Positions 43,360-51,490 of a stretch of 64,000 nucleotides of DNA are shown here, piece by piece (positions within the stretch are counted from its first letter, which is position 1; every line of letters begins with the position of its first letter). Below the pieces are notes generated by a model that worked only from the letters and a program-made list of their open reading frames with translations, was not told where the DNA came from and did not search any database. This DNA is from CBDHGY01 sp965263325 (GTDB lineage Bacteria; Pseudomonadota; Alphaproteobacteria; Caulobacterales; Hyphomonadaceae), in assembly GCA_965263325.1 (NCBI GenBank), contig CBDHGY010000002.1, positions 2,542,001-2,606,000 of the forward strand. Reading direction: 5' to 3'. The position numbers were made by a program, and so were the translations under genes.

Positions 43360-45039
43360 CTAGAGTTTGAGATCCAGCCCATCAGCAACAATCGATTGGC
43401 GCGTTGCAGGGTGACCTAAATCGGTGAGGTTCTCAGGGCTTTCCTGAGTGGTATCAGATGCGCTGTCCTCGAAACTGCCGGTAAACAGTTGCGCGCGCTC
43501 ATCATTCTGGCGCTGGGAGAAATCAAGATCCTGGCCGGAGAACCCGTGAGACTCCAAAGTTTGAACCAATTCAAAATGCATGAGCCGTAAGCGCCGCATC
43601 GCTTCTTGCGTTTCGCCGGTGACCACCACGTTCTGCAGTGTGTTTCCATCAAATTTAAAATCGATCGATACTCGGCCAAGTTCAGGTGGGTCCAGCTGTA
43701 CGGTGATGCGTTTGCTACCATCTTCAAGTTTCAAAGATTCCGACAACACATTCGGGATTTCTGCGACCTGAGCCGTCGGCATTGCTGCAGAGTAAGGTTG
43801 AGAAAGAGGTGAAATGGCAGAGGGGAGCTGGATACGCGATGCAGCTTGTGTCGCCGCCTGCTGCGATGATGCAAGCGGGGTTTCGAGGGAAGCGAGCTGT
43901 TTCGCTTCACCCGCTGCCGCGTCTGAAGACAGCGCTTTGGATATTGCGTCGGCGCTCTGCTTCGATCCGTTTGCTAAGATCGACTCTGATGTGCGCGGCG
44001 CTGGCAGATCGGCGGCAGTTTGCTTCGATCCGTTTGCTAAGTTCAACTCTGATGTGCGCTGCGCTGCAAGATCGGCGGGCGTGTTGCTTCGAACATCAGC
44101 GTCTGACTGATCGGGTAGCACCGCCGCATCATTTTGCTGGAGGAGGGGCGTGTCAGCAGAAACAGGCACATTGGATGCAAGCTCAGTTGTGCCTGTCTGC
44201 GGCGGTGCAAGGGGGGTATCGGGTGTTGGGTTACTGGGTACTGTCGATTCAGCTGGTGCGAGCGGCGCAGTAAGGTCTGCTGACCGTGCGACTTGGGGGG
44301 GGGCGATGCTTGGTGGCAGCGCGGCTTCAGCAGGCTGGTTGGGTAACCTGTCACCTTGATCGGGTAGCACCGCCGCAGCATTCTGCTGGAAGGGCGTGAA
44401 AGCAGGGACCTGCGCCTGGGAAAGCGGGCGCTCAGATCGTGGCTGCGACGGTGCATTCGGTACGTCGGCATCTCCTTGAGATTGCGGACGAATTTGAATT
44501 TCTGAATGTGTTTCTATGATTTCTCTGGATAGCTCAGGGGTTGAAACAAGCGTGTCCTGTTTTTGAATGACTGAAGCCTCGTCACCAAAAATGACAGCCC
44601 CTTCAATTGGAACTGCGCCTTTTACACGTGGGTCGATTGGGGCGTATTCTATTGGATCTCCCGTCAGTCCTGCGCCGTCATCTATTGGTTCGGCGAAGTT
44701 CACTGCTGCCGCTTCAGTCAGTTGCGCAGTAGGAAGAGGGTTAGTCCCCGCATTCGCGGATAGCTCAGCGGAGAATGAGACAACCGTGCTGTTCGCCGCT
44801 AATTCATTGGGCAAAACCTGATCAGTGAATGCCAGTCCAGAATTTAGCGCATTCGAATCGCTATTAGCGTTTCCTGATGGCTGCGCGAGGGTGCTTTCTG
44901 CTTGCCACTCGGCGTTCAGCTCAATCAGGTTTTGCCTGAATTCTGCTCCCGATCCTTCGGGGATGCTTGCACCGCGCTCCGCATCTATGCGCGGGTCGTT
45001 CGAAAATGTGTCGGGCAGAAATCCTATTTGTCCGGCCAT
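43360..45039 (-). CDS. fliK: Flagellar hook-length control protein
   Basis: Molecular ruler of 559 residues that sets hook length and switches export specificity through FlhB. The long N-terminal region is Ala/Pro/Gln/Ser-rich and low in complexity, with internal repeats. The C-terminal Flg_hook domain (about 455-535) has the core RITVQLDPPELGRVSIDFKFDGNTLQNVVVTGETQEAMRRLR. It is divergent from the rod-binding gene with a perfect CtrA box in the shared promoter region. Confidence 0.9.
   Translation of the reverse strand: MAGQIGFLPDTFSNDPRIDAERGASIPEGSGAEFRQNLIELNAEWQAESTLAQPSGNANSDSNALNSGLAFTDQVLPNELAANSTVVSFSAELSANAGTNPLPTAQLTEAAAVNFAEPIDDGAGLTGDPIEYAPIDPRVKGAVPIEGAVIFGDEASVIQKQDTLVSTPELSREIIETHSEIQIRPQSQGDADVPNAPSQPRSERPLSQAQVPAFTPFQQNAAAVLPDQGDRLPNQPAEAALPPSIAPPQVARSADLTAPLAPAESTVPSNPTPDTPLAPPQTGTTELASNVPVSADTPLLQQNDAAVLPDQSDADVRSNTPADLAAQRTSELNLANGSKQTAADLPAPRTSESILANGSKQSADAISKALSSDAAAGEAKQLASLETPLASSQQAATQAASRIQLPSAISPLSQPYSAAMPTAQVAEIPNVLSESLKLEDGSKRITVQLDPPELGRVSIDFKFDGNTLQNVVVTGETQEAMRRLRLMHFELVQTLESHGFSGQDLDFSQRQNDERAQLFTGSFEDSASDTTQESPENLTDLGHPATRQSIVADGLDLKL
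43961..44085. repeat. In-frame 63-base tandem repeat inside fliK
   Basis: Two copies starting at 43961 and 44024, each beginning TTCGATCCGTTTGCTAAG, encode near-identical 21-residue units (APRTSE-ILANGSKQ and AQRTSELNLANGSKQ on the minus strand). A second duplicated word around TGATCGGGTAGCACCGCCGC occurs near 44109 and 44357, encoding AAVLPDQ twice. Repeat gain or loss would change the ruler length without changing frame. Confidence 0.8.
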
Positions 45040-45089
45040 ATTCCGTCTCGATTCGGTCTTTGGTTCGGCGGCAACTTCGCAGGCAGGAG

Positions 45090-45130
45090 TTAAGAGCGAA
45101 TTAACAAAATCTTTGCGAAATTCTCCCTAC
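45090..45130 (+). promoter_or_regulatory. CtrA box and flagellar promoter between fliK and rod-binding gene
   Basis: TTAA-GAGCGAA-TTAAC (45090-45105) is a perfect CtrA box. A further weak half-site TTTGC (45112) lies one 11-base step on, then GAA and ATTCTCCCTA (45120-45129). The frame TTAA-N7-TTTGC-N3-ATTCTCCC aligns with three other flagellar promoters. The gene start is at 45162. The palindromic box could also serve the divergent fliK-flgD operon. Confidence 0.75.
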
Positions 45131-45161
45131 CTCAAGTTTGCATGTACAGGAGTGTTTGCAG

Positions 45162-45428
45162 ATGACCGAGCCCGTCTCTTTTCCGATCAACAGTGTGCCG
45201 CAAGCAGCGTCGCCAAGTGCGACGAGCGTCGATTCCGGCACCTCAGATATCGGCAAACGCTTCGAGCAAATGCTTTGGGCGGAGATGTTGATGCATGCCG
45301 GGCTCGAAGAAGCGCTCACCAAGAATGGAGGTGAGGCAGCCTCGTCCTTCTCAAGGTATGTTGTTGAAGCGATTGCGGCCGATATTGCCGAAAAGCATCC
45401 ACTCGGACTTGGCGCAGACGGCAATTAG
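45162..45428 (+). CDS. Flagellar rod-binding protein, FlgJ N-terminal/CheL-like
   Basis: An 88-residue protein made only of the rod-binding domain: RFEQMLWAEMLMHAGLEEAL and the helix SFSRYVVEAIAADIAEKHPLGLG, as in alphaproteobacterial CheL and the N-terminal part of FlgJ, without the muramidase half. It helps rod assembly in the periplasm. ATG 45162 has CAGGAG at good distance. It is followed 13 bases on by the FlgN-like gene. Confidence 0.85.
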   Translation: MTEPVSFPINSVPQAASPSATSVDSGTSDIGKRFEQMLWAEMLMHAGLEEALTKNGGEAASSFSRYVVEAIAADIAEKHPLGLGADGN

Positions 45429-45441
45429 GGAAGGACGTAAA

Positions 45442-45822
45442 ATGAACTCTCAAGATGTTTCTGGGCTAACGACCGAACTTCGCGACCTCTTGATATTGGA
45501 GCGCGACCTGCTGCGGGCGGGAGATGCGCCAAAAACTGCGGCGCTTGTTGATCGCAAGCTTGAGCTCATGAAAGAACTAAACCCCATTATGGAGAGCTGG
45601 ATGTCCGGCGGTTTCCCAAAAACCCAATTGGATGTTCTGACCGAAGTTCAGAAGATCGCATCTGAAAATGCGCTGCATTTCGAATCAGTCCGCAACGGCC
45701 TCACATCCCTCATAGAGCGCCTCGACACAAATTCAGAAAGTACGCGCATTGGGACATATGATCAGTATGGAAATCAAATGAAGTTCAATCGTGGTGAAGG
45801 CGGCTATCGAAAGTCTGTATAA
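45442..45822 (+). CDS. FlgN-like flagellar export chaperone
   Basis: A 126-residue helical protein. The first two helices (LTTELRDLLILERDLLRAGDAPKTAALVDRKLELMKEL) and the ending STRIGTYDQYGNQMKF resemble small FlgN-type chaperones for hook-filament junction proteins FlgK/FlgL. The match is by helical pattern and context, so the name is tentative. AAGGACG lies just before ATG 45442. Confidence 0.65.
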   Translation: MNSQDVSGLTTELRDLLILERDLLRAGDAPKTAALVDRKLELMKELNPIMESWMSGGFPKTQLDVLTEVQKIASENALHFESVRNGLTSLIERLDTNSESTRIGTYDQYGNQMKFNRGEGGYRKSV

Positions 45823-45825
45823 AAA

Positions 45826-45854
45826 TTTACCGGATGTACATAGTTTTCTCCCAT
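45826..45854 (+). promoter_or_regulatory. Flagellar-type promoter element upstream of flagellin
   Basis: TTTA-CCGGATG-TACAT-AGT-TTTCTCCCAT aligns base for base in spacing with the elements before the rod-binding gene, flgB and fliF. The two half-sites are degenerate for CtrA, but the TTTCTCCCAT block is exact. It is about 105 bases before the flagellin start, leaving a long 5' UTR. Confidence 0.55.
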
Positions 45855-45922
45855 AAGCGGTTCAGACCTATGAGTGGTGTCGAGTTCGCTCGATTGTCAG
45901 GAAGACACGTCATTCTAGTAAG

Positions 45923-45937
45923 CCAGCAAAATGCTGG
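45923..45937 (+). promoter_or_regulatory. Stem-loop in the flagellin 5' leader
   Basis: CCAGCA-AAA-TGCTGG is a perfect 6-base stem with a 3-base loop, 23 bases before the flagellin ATG at 45960 and just ahead of an AGGAAAATAAAAA ribosome-loading region. In Caulobacter, FlbT acts on the flagellin 5' leader to destabilise the mRNA; flbT lies 1.8 kb downstream here, so this is a candidate target. Confidence 0.5.
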
Positions 45938-45959
45938 TGCGTGTATAGGAAAATAAAAA

Positions 45960-47306
45960 ATGGCTAGTATTCTTACAAATAGTAGTGCTTACGTTGCGTT
46001 GGAAACTCTTCGCGGTATCAACCGTGATCTTGCGGGTGTCCAAAGCGAAATTTCAACAGGTAAAAAAATCGCCAGTGCGCGTGACAACTCAGCGATCTGG
46101 GCTGTTGCCACAACGATTGAGTCCGACATTGGCGGCTTCGAGCAGATTTCTGACTCATTGAACCTCGGCACCTCTTCTGTTGGTGTTGCACGCGTTGCGT
46201 CAGAAACAATCACTGAGCGTCTTCAGGACATCAAGTCACGTATCGTTGGTGCCCAGGAAGAGAACGTCGATCGTTCAAAGTTCCAAACTGAGATCACAGA
46301 ACTTACTGAAGAGATCACAGGTATTGTGAACGCAGCACAGTTTAACGGCCTGAACCTCATCGATGGTTCTGCGGCTGCAGATGTGAGCTTCCTCTCGTCG
46401 CTCGATCGTGATGCAAATGGTGCGGTCACAGCATCTTCGATTTCTGTTGCCCGTCAGGATCTGTCACTGTCAAATACCGGCACTGCTCAAGTCCTCGACA
46501 GTTCTACTACAAACGTTGCAGACGATGATGCGACGTACGGTACACTCGCAGTTAGCGGCGGGACTGGCAGCACATTGACAGGTTCAGGTGCAGCAGACAG
46601 TGGCGGCCAGATTGGTACCGTTGGTATCAACAGCGGAGCTGGTGAGCCTGCAAACGACGGTACAGCAACGCTGACAATCAATAGCGCTGGTGACGGCGTT
46701 GGCTACCAGATTGTTCTTGCTGATAATGGCACAGGCCAGGCGAACCGTCTTGGCGAGCGGACATTTGAGTATGTCTCTAGTGCTACAGATAGCCCGGCTG
46801 AAGTTGCAGCGTCTCTCGCAGCTCAAATCAATAACTTCTTTGATGCGACAGGTGAGACACTTTATTCAGCTGAAACTGATGGAGCTGATCTTGTAATCAG
46901 AAACTCAGATACAGGCACTGGTAACACGCTCACCGTAACAGCGAGCACATTCACAGGCGGTAACACTGCTGGTGAAACTTCTGGCGGTCTCGGAGATCTT
47001 GTGAACATCGATGTGACAACAGATGCAGGTGCAACATCTGCTTTGACAGCGATCGAAGGTCTTTTGACACGCTCAATCGATGCGGCTGCTGAGTTCGGTT
47101 CTTCTCAGTCACGCCTTGAGAATCAAAACGAGTTCGTTAACCAGCTGACAGCAGCCCTGGAAACAGGTGTTGGTTCACTGGTCGACGCTGACCTGGAAGC
47201 CGCTTCTGCGAAACTGAACGCCCTTCAGGTTCAGCAGCAGCTCGGTACACAGGCGTTGTCAATTGCCAACCAGGCACCGCAGCAGCTTCTGTCACTGTTC
47301 AGATAA
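45960..47306 (+). CDS. Flagellin
   Basis: A 448-residue filament protein. The N-terminal D0/D1 (1-140: VALETLRGINRDLAGVQSEISTGKKIASARDNSAIWAVATTIESDI) and C-terminal D1/D0 (about 340-448: IEGLLTRSIDAAAEFGSSQSRLENQNEF, ending SIANQAPQQLLSLFR) are conserved. The middle 140-340 is a Thr/Ser/Gly/Asp-rich variable domain with few Lys, exposed on the filament. Unusually for alphaproteobacterial flagellins of the Caulobacter type (~270 residues), it is long. One copy in the window; AGGA precedes ATG 45960. Followed by a strong terminator. Confidence 0.96.
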   Translation: MASILTNSSAYVALETLRGINRDLAGVQSEISTGKKIASARDNSAIWAVATTIESDIGGFEQISDSLNLGTSSVGVARVASETITERLQDIKSRIVGAQEENVDRSKFQTEITELTEEITGIVNAAQFNGLNLIDGSAAADVSFLSSLDRDANGAVTASSISVARQDLSLSNTGTAQVLDSSTTNVADDDATYGTLAVSGGTGSTLTGSGAADSGGQIGTVGINSGAGEPANDGTATLTINSAGDGVGYQIVLADNGTGQANRLGERTFEYVSSATDSPAEVAASLAAQINNFFDATGETLYSAETDGADLVIRNSDTGTGNTLTVTASTFTGGNTAGETSGGLGDLVNIDVTTDAGATSALTAIEGLLTRSIDAAAEFGSSQSRLENQNEFVNQLTAALETGVGSLVDADLEAASAKLNALQVQQQLGTQALSIANQAPQQLLSLFR

Positions 47307-47318
47307 TATAATCCATCC

Positions 47319-47351
47319 GGCCCAGGCAGAGACTCTGCCTGGGCCATTTTT
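47319..47351 (+). terminator. Rho-independent terminator after flagellin
   Basis: GGCCCAGGCAGAG and CTCTGCCTGGGCC form a 13-base inverted repeat (closing to an ~11-bp stem with AGACT loop), followed by ATTTTTG. It begins 12 bases after the flagellin stop and insulates flaF-flbT, allowing flagellin to be transcribed at a much higher level. Confidence 0.92.
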
Positions 47352-47369
47352 GTAAGTTAGGATACCACG

Positions 47370-47741
47370 TTGCACGCACTCGCTCAGCAAGCTTACGGCA
47401 CAGTCCAGAAACGAACAGCCAGTTCGCAGGAACTTGAGATCACGATTATCAAACAAATCACGCGGGAGCTTGAACTCGTCGTGAAGGCTGAGAATCCAGA
47501 GCCCGTCGACCGCATTAATGCGATCAGCCGAAATTTGCGCATGTGGACGATCTTCTCTGCAGACCTCGCCAACAAAAACAATCCGCTTCCTGATCAGGCC
47601 AAAGCGACATTGATTAGCATTGGTGAATTTGTTCGGCGCGAATCCATGAAGCTTCTGTCAAACGACGAAGATGTCATCGACCTCATTGAAATCAATCAGA
47701 ATTTATTGACGAGCCTGGGCGCAAACGCGTCCGGCGAATAG
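47370..47741 (+). CDS. flaF: Flagellin regulator FlaF
   Basis: A 123-residue cytoplasmic helical protein required for flagellin synthesis and export in Alphaproteobacteria. The FlaF blocks RELELVVKAENPEPVDRINAISRNLRMWTIFSADLAN and NPLPDQAKATLISIGEFVRRESMKLL are clear. It starts at TTG 47370 after a weak AGGAT, just past the flagellin terminator, and is followed 17 bases on by flbT, its usual partner. Confidence 0.93.
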   Translation: MHALAQQAYGTVQKRTASSQELEITIIKQITRELELVVKAENPEPVDRINAISRNLRMWTIFSADLANKNNPLPDQAKATLISIGEFVRRESMKLLSNDEDVIDLIEINQNLLTSLGANASGE

Positions 47742-47758
47742 ACAAAAAGGGGGCTGTC

Positions 47759-48181
47759 ATGTCTGGCTTAGTCTTAACACTCGCACCCGGTGAGAGTTTC
47801 ATTGTAAACGGAGCCGTTCTAGAGAATGGCGACCGCCCAAGCCGCATCCGAATCAAAGACAATGATGCGCGCGTTCTGCGCTGCTCTGATGCAATCAAAC
47901 CTGCTGATGTCGACACGCCCGTTAAGCAGGTCTACTTTGCCATCCAATTGTTCATCACGGGAGATCTAAACCCGGATGACGCCATGCCAGCTGTGCTTCA
48001 GGAATGTGCGGCGTTGGAAGATGTTTTCAGCTCGGTCAACTCCGCACTCATGCCGAAGCTCATCGATATGCTCAATCGTGGGAACTTCTATTCTGCCCTC
48101 AATCACCTGAAAGGCATTATGACGCTTGAGCAAAAGCTTCTCGATCTCACGGCGTGCAAATCGGAACTGAAGGTCGCGTAG
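47759..48181 (+). CDS. flbT: Flagellin mRNA regulator FlbT
   Basis: A 140-residue post-transcriptional regulator that binds the flagellin leader in Caulobacter and delays translation until hook completion. The conserved start LVLTLAPGESFIVNGAVLENGDRPSRIRIKDNDARVLR and the middle QVYFAIQLFITGD are typical. GGGGG precedes ATG 47759. Its target may be the stem-loop at 45923. Confidence 0.94.
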   Translation: MSGLVLTLAPGESFIVNGAVLENGDRPSRIRIKDNDARVLRCSDAIKPADVDTPVKQVYFAIQLFITGDLNPDDAMPAVLQECAALEDVFSSVNSALMPKLIDMLNRGNFYSALNHLKGIMTLEQKLLDLTACKSELKVA

Positions 48182-48184
48182 GTC

Positions 48185-49009
48185 ATGGTATATACGCCGG
48201 TCATTCCTGGAACAGGCCTAGTGGGTTGGAACTTCCTCCAGTCGACTTATGATCGGCAATTCGCGGCGTTTTCTAACTCAGCGCAGATCAAATCTGACAC
48301 CGACTACATCAATGAGAAGTTGTCTTCGACACTTACGGTCGATGAATTTGTCGATGATCCGCGCTTGCTTCGTTCAACGCTGACCGCCTTCGGCCTTGAA
48401 GGCGAAGAATGGAAAAAGGGATTTATCAAAAAAGTCCTCAATGAAGTGAATGACCCGGAAAGTACGTTCCTCACACGGCTTAACAATCCGGCTTACACAC
48501 GTCTTGCGGAGGCACTCACACCTGTCGGTGGGCTAATTATTCCATCGTCTTCCACTGCTGGTGATATCAGCCAGCAATATCGTGAGAAATCTTTCCAGAT
48601 TGCTGTTGGCGAAGTGGACAATAATATCCGCCTCAGCCTGAACTATGAAGCTGAGATCAATGAGCTTGTGAAGGCTGACTCAACGGACGAAACAAATATC
48701 TTTCGCATTCTCGGCAGTGTGCCTGTGCGAAGCGTGCTTGAACAGGCGCTGAATCTGCCAGAAGACGTGCGCAAACTTGATCTCGAACAGCAGGCCAAGA
48801 TTTTTGAAGATCGCCTGAAATCGTCTTTCCGCCTCAGTGTAGGTGAACTGACAGAGCCAGAGAATATCACGCGCGTGATCGAGCGTTTCTCCGCGATTTC
48901 GCAATTGTCACAAGGCCCTGCGGCCAACACACCCGGATCGACCGCTCTAGCTTTGCTGACCGGCGTTGGCGCTGTTGGAAGCCAAAACCTCTTTCTCAGT
49001 GGATTCTAG
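48185..49009 (+). CDS. DUF1217 flagellar protein
   Basis: A 274-residue protein of the DUF1217 family, found only with flagellar genes in Alphaproteobacteria and linked to filament or hook assembly (FlgF-linked in some). The family start is VPGTGLVGWNFLQSTYDRQFAAF, followed by DYINEKLSSTLTVDEFVDDPRLLRSTLTAFGLE and a conserved C-terminal helix. Four bases after flbT. Its last 63 bases overlap the 3' end of the convergent fliI. Confidence 0.87.
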   Translation: MVYTPVIPGTGLVGWNFLQSTYDRQFAAFSNSAQIKSDTDYINEKLSSTLTVDEFVDDPRLLRSTLTAFGLEGEEWKKGFIKKVLNEVNDPESTFLTRLNNPAYTRLAEALTPVGGLIIPSSSTAGDISQQYREKSFQIAVGEVDNNIRLSLNYEAEINELVKADSTDETNIFRILGSVPVRSVLEQALNLPEDVRKLDLEQQAKIFEDRLKSSFRLSVGELTEPENITRVIERFSAISQLSQGPAANTPGSTALALLTGVGAVGSQNLFLSGF

Positions 49010-50326
49010 TTCCGGGTTTGCGGGCGCGCCGTAGAGGTATGCTCGTAAAACTTCGAAAGCTGCTGCCGGGCCTGCTTCATTCAGCATCGAAACAAATCCA
49101 TCGAGCTCAGAGTAGAGCGATATTGCGCGATCGGTAACGGGGTCTGAACCTGCCTGATACAGATTTGCGCGCAGCATCGGCAGAACATCTTCGTAAGCGG
49201 CAACAAGGCGGCGATACTCCTTAAGCATATTATTCTCTTCCTCGCTTGCGGCATTTGGGAGCGCGCGAGATACACTCTTCAGCACATCAATCGCTGGGTA
49301 GCGACCACGTTCAGCGATTTGCCGTGTCAGTACAATGTGGCCATCAATAATTCCGCGGATCATATCCGAAACAGGTTCTTCGAAATCAGATCCAGCAACC
49401 AAAACCGAGTAGACTGCCGTTATGTCTCCCATACTGCCTGCACCTGGCCCAGCACGCTCGGCGAGCTCTGATATTGCGCGAACAGTGGAGGGTGGGAACG
49501 CGTGCAGCGCTGGGGTTTCTCCGGCTGTGAGCGCGACTTCCCGGTGGGCTTCGGCGAACCGTGTGATCGAATCAAATATCAAAAGCACATGGTGACCTTG
49601 GTCCCGAAAGTATTCAGCCGCCGCCATTGCACAATATGCTGCGCGTTTCTTCGAACCGGGAGGGTCGCTCGCCGTTGCCGCGACAATCACCGATTTGTCG
49701 CGAATATCTGGACTCAGTTTCTTGTTCGCAAATTCGCTGACTTCGCGGCTGCGCTCACCGATTAGGGCGACCACAATCCGGTCAGCCGATACCTTATTGG
49801 CCAGTGTTGCGAGGAGTGTGGATTTTCCGACGCCTGAACCGGCAAATAGACCCATACGCTGGCCGCGGCATAGCGGTAGCAAAGTATCGGTGATCATAAG
49901 TCCCGTGCTCAGTCGCTCGCCAAGTTCTCGCCGCGTGTTTGCGGGCAGGGCAGGTACCATGAGTTGGCGTCGCGGCGCGTTTCCTTCTGCCGGAGCGTCG
50001 CGGCTACCCATAACCAACCCGCGAAAATCGATCACTTTGCCTAGCCAGTCATCAGATACTTGAGCGCACGCTTCAGCCTCAATGATCACGCGGTCGCCAA
50101 CACGTACGGATGAGCTTCCCGAGAAGAGCATCGCCGTAGCGCGGTTTGCTGAAACAGACAGGATTTCACCAACAACGGGCTCACCAGACTTTTCAATGCG
50201 CACTTCATTTCCAATCCCGGCAAGTTTTGACACGCCTGCCAGTTCGATCATGCCCGGCACAATCTCTGTGATTGTGCCCCAAATCTTCACCGGTGAGCGC
50301 GGAAGCGTATCAATACTCGTTAACAT
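48947..50326 (-). CDS. fliI: Flagellum-specific ATPase
   Basis: Energises protein export at the flagellar base. A 459-residue protein with Walker A GLFAGSGVGKSTLL, VVALIGERSREVSEF, Walker B VLLIFDSITRFAEAHREVAL, and the C-terminal FAEFLRAY-type region (AAFEVLRAYLYGA), all as in FliI/YscN ATPases. The N-terminal 25 or so residues are short compared with enteric FliI. It is divergent from flgB and overlaps DUF1217 by 63 bases at the 3' end. Confidence 0.95.
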   Translation of the reverse strand: MLTSIDTLPRSPVKIWGTITEIVPGMIELAGVSKLAGIGNEVRIEKSGEPVVGEILSVSANRATAMLFSGSSSVRVGDRVIIEAEACAQVSDDWLGKVIDFRGLVMGSRDAPAEGNAPRRQLMVPALPANTRRELGERLSTGLMITDTLLPLCRGQRMGLFAGSGVGKSTLLATLANKVSADRIVVALIGERSREVSEFANKKLSPDIRDKSVIVAATASDPPGSKKRAAYCAMAAAEYFRDQGHHVLLIFDSITRFAEAHREVALTAGETPALHAFPPSTVRAISELAERAGPGAGSMGDITAVYSVLVAGSDFEEPVSDMIRGIIDGHIVLTRQIAERGRYPAIDVLKSVSRALPNAASEEENNMLKEYRRLVAAYEDVLPMLRANLYQAGSDPVTDRAISLYSELDGFVSMLNEAGPAAAFEVLRAYLYGAPANPELESTEKEVLASNSANAGQQS

Positions 50327-50348
50327 AAAGCGGCTCGATTTTTACGAA

Positions 50349-50377
50349 TTAAGATTTTGTTGACGATATTCTCCCAT
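50349..50377 (+). promoter_or_regulatory. Flagellar promoter before flgB
   Basis: TTAA-GATTTTG-TTGAC-GAT-ATTCTCCCAT. The first part is one base from the CtrA consensus TTAA-N7-TTAAC, and the ATTCTCCCAT block is exact and at the shared spacing. The flgB start is 33 bases past the motif, as for the rod-binding gene. Confidence 0.72.
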
Positions 50378-50409
50378 GTTTTGCCAAAGGGTTAATTTGA
50401 GAAATATTG

Positions 50410-50769
50410 ATGATCAAAGATCTTCCCGTATTCCAGATCTATTCGGCGATGGCCCGCCATGCAGCCGAAACGCAGCGCGTGACGACTGAAAATATCGCGC
50501 GGGCAAGCGAGCCTGGTTACAAAGCAAAGCAGGTTGAGAGCTTTACAGACTTTATGCAGCGGGCTCAGCCCACGAATAGCGGCGTGAACCTACCCTCCGG
50601 TTTCAAGACGTTGGAGGCTGACAGCCCAGCTGCTCCAAACGGCAACACAGTGAACCTGGAAGCAGAAGTTTTCAAATCGGCGGAAGCTGGCGCACAGCAT
50701 GAAATGGCGATGTCCGTCTATTCCAAATCACTCGACTTGCTCAGAACGGCCCTCGGTCGGCGGCGATAG
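50410..50769 (+). CDS. flgB: Flagellar basal-body rod protein FlgB
   Basis: Proximal rod subunit of 119 residues. IYSAMARHAAETQRVTTENIARASEPGYKAKQ is the N-terminal rod-protein motif (ANIANA.TPGYKA type). The C-terminal helix HEMAMSVYSKSLDLLRTALGRR matches FlgB. First gene of flgB-flgC-fliE-fliQ-flhA-fliR-flhB. ATG 50410 follows an in-frame TTG; the ribosome-binding site is weak. Confidence 0.94.
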   Translation: MIKDLPVFQIYSAMARHAAETQRVTTENIARASEPGYKAKQVESFTDFMQRAQPTNSGVNLPSGFKTLEADSPAAPNGNTVNLEAEVFKSAEAGAQHEMAMSVYSKSLDLLRTALGRRR

Positions 50770-50781
50770 GAGATAAAGCGA

Positions 50782-51165
50782 ATGGATTTTCTTAAAGCAA
50801 CAATGAAAGAAGCTGTCTCCGGAATGTCTTTGCAAACAAAGCGTATCGGTTTGACTTCTGAAAATATTTCGAACGCAGATACGCCGGGATATCGACGAAA
50901 ACTGCTCGTGCCGCAGGCGGCAGATCCGATATCCGATCAGTTTCGAACCGCCTTGATTACGCTGGATGATACACCAGGCGAATTGCAGTTTAACCCAACC
51001 CACCCAATGGCGGATGGCGAGGGCTACATCACCTCTTCGAATGTCTCACTCGTGATAGAAATGGCAGACATGCGGGAGGCCAACCGAATTTACGAAGCGA
51101 ACCTCAACTCATTCCAACAAGCAAAGTCCATGTATTCGTCATTACTGGACGTCTTGCGTCGATAG
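50782..51165 (+). CDS. flgC: Flagellar basal-body rod protein FlgC
   Basis: Rod subunit of 127 residues. KRIGLTSENISNADTPGYRRK is the conserved N-terminus and NVSLVIEMADMREANRIYEANLNSFQQAKSMYSSLLDVLRR the C-terminus of FlgC. Twelve bases after flgB, with AGGAGA before ATG 50782. Confidence 0.95.
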   Translation: MDFLKATMKEAVSGMSLQTKRIGLTSENISNADTPGYRRKLLVPQAADPISDQFRTALITLDDTPGELQFNPTHPMADGEGYITSSNVSLVIEMADMREANRIYEANLNSFQQAKSMYSSLLDVLRR

Positions 51166-51174
51166 GAGACACTT

Positions 51175-51471
51175 ATGTCTGGTGTTGGTTTAAATCCCTA
51201 CGCATCTTTTGCGGCCATTGGCAAAGCTGCAGAAACAACGACAGCGGCTAAACCAGAGGCAACTAAGAATCCTGTTGCCGAAGGTGTGTCCGATTTTCGC
51301 GAAGCCATGCAGGCCGCTGAAAAAACTGTTGTAGAAAATGCGGTAACCGGCGCAGATCCTCACGCCATGGTCGAAGCGCTCGCGAATGCCGAGCTTGTTT
51401 TGGAAGCGGCGGTGACCGTTCGCGACAAAGTGGTCGAGGCTTATCAGGAACTTCTCAGAATGCCGGTCTAG
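51175..51471 (+). CDS. fliE: Flagellar hook-basal body complex protein FliE
   Basis: Adapter between MS ring and rod, 98 residues. FREAMQAAEKTVVENAVTGADPHAMVEALANAELVLEAAVTVRDKVVEAYQELLRMPV is the complete FliE helical core and ending. Nine bases after flgC, with TAGGAG ahead of ATG 51175. Confidence 0.95.
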   Translation: MSGVGLNPYASFAAIGKAAETTTAAKPEATKNPVAEGVSDFREAMQAAEKTVVENAVTGADPHAMVEALANAELVLEAAVTVRDKVVEAYQELLRMPV

Positions 51472-51490
51472 AAAGGCGGGCAGGGGCACA

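Noticed and set aside
45826..45960. Sigma-54 promoter for flagellin
   Set aside because: No TGGCAC-N5-TTGC element was found in the leader; the TTTCTCCCAT element fits better with the other starts.
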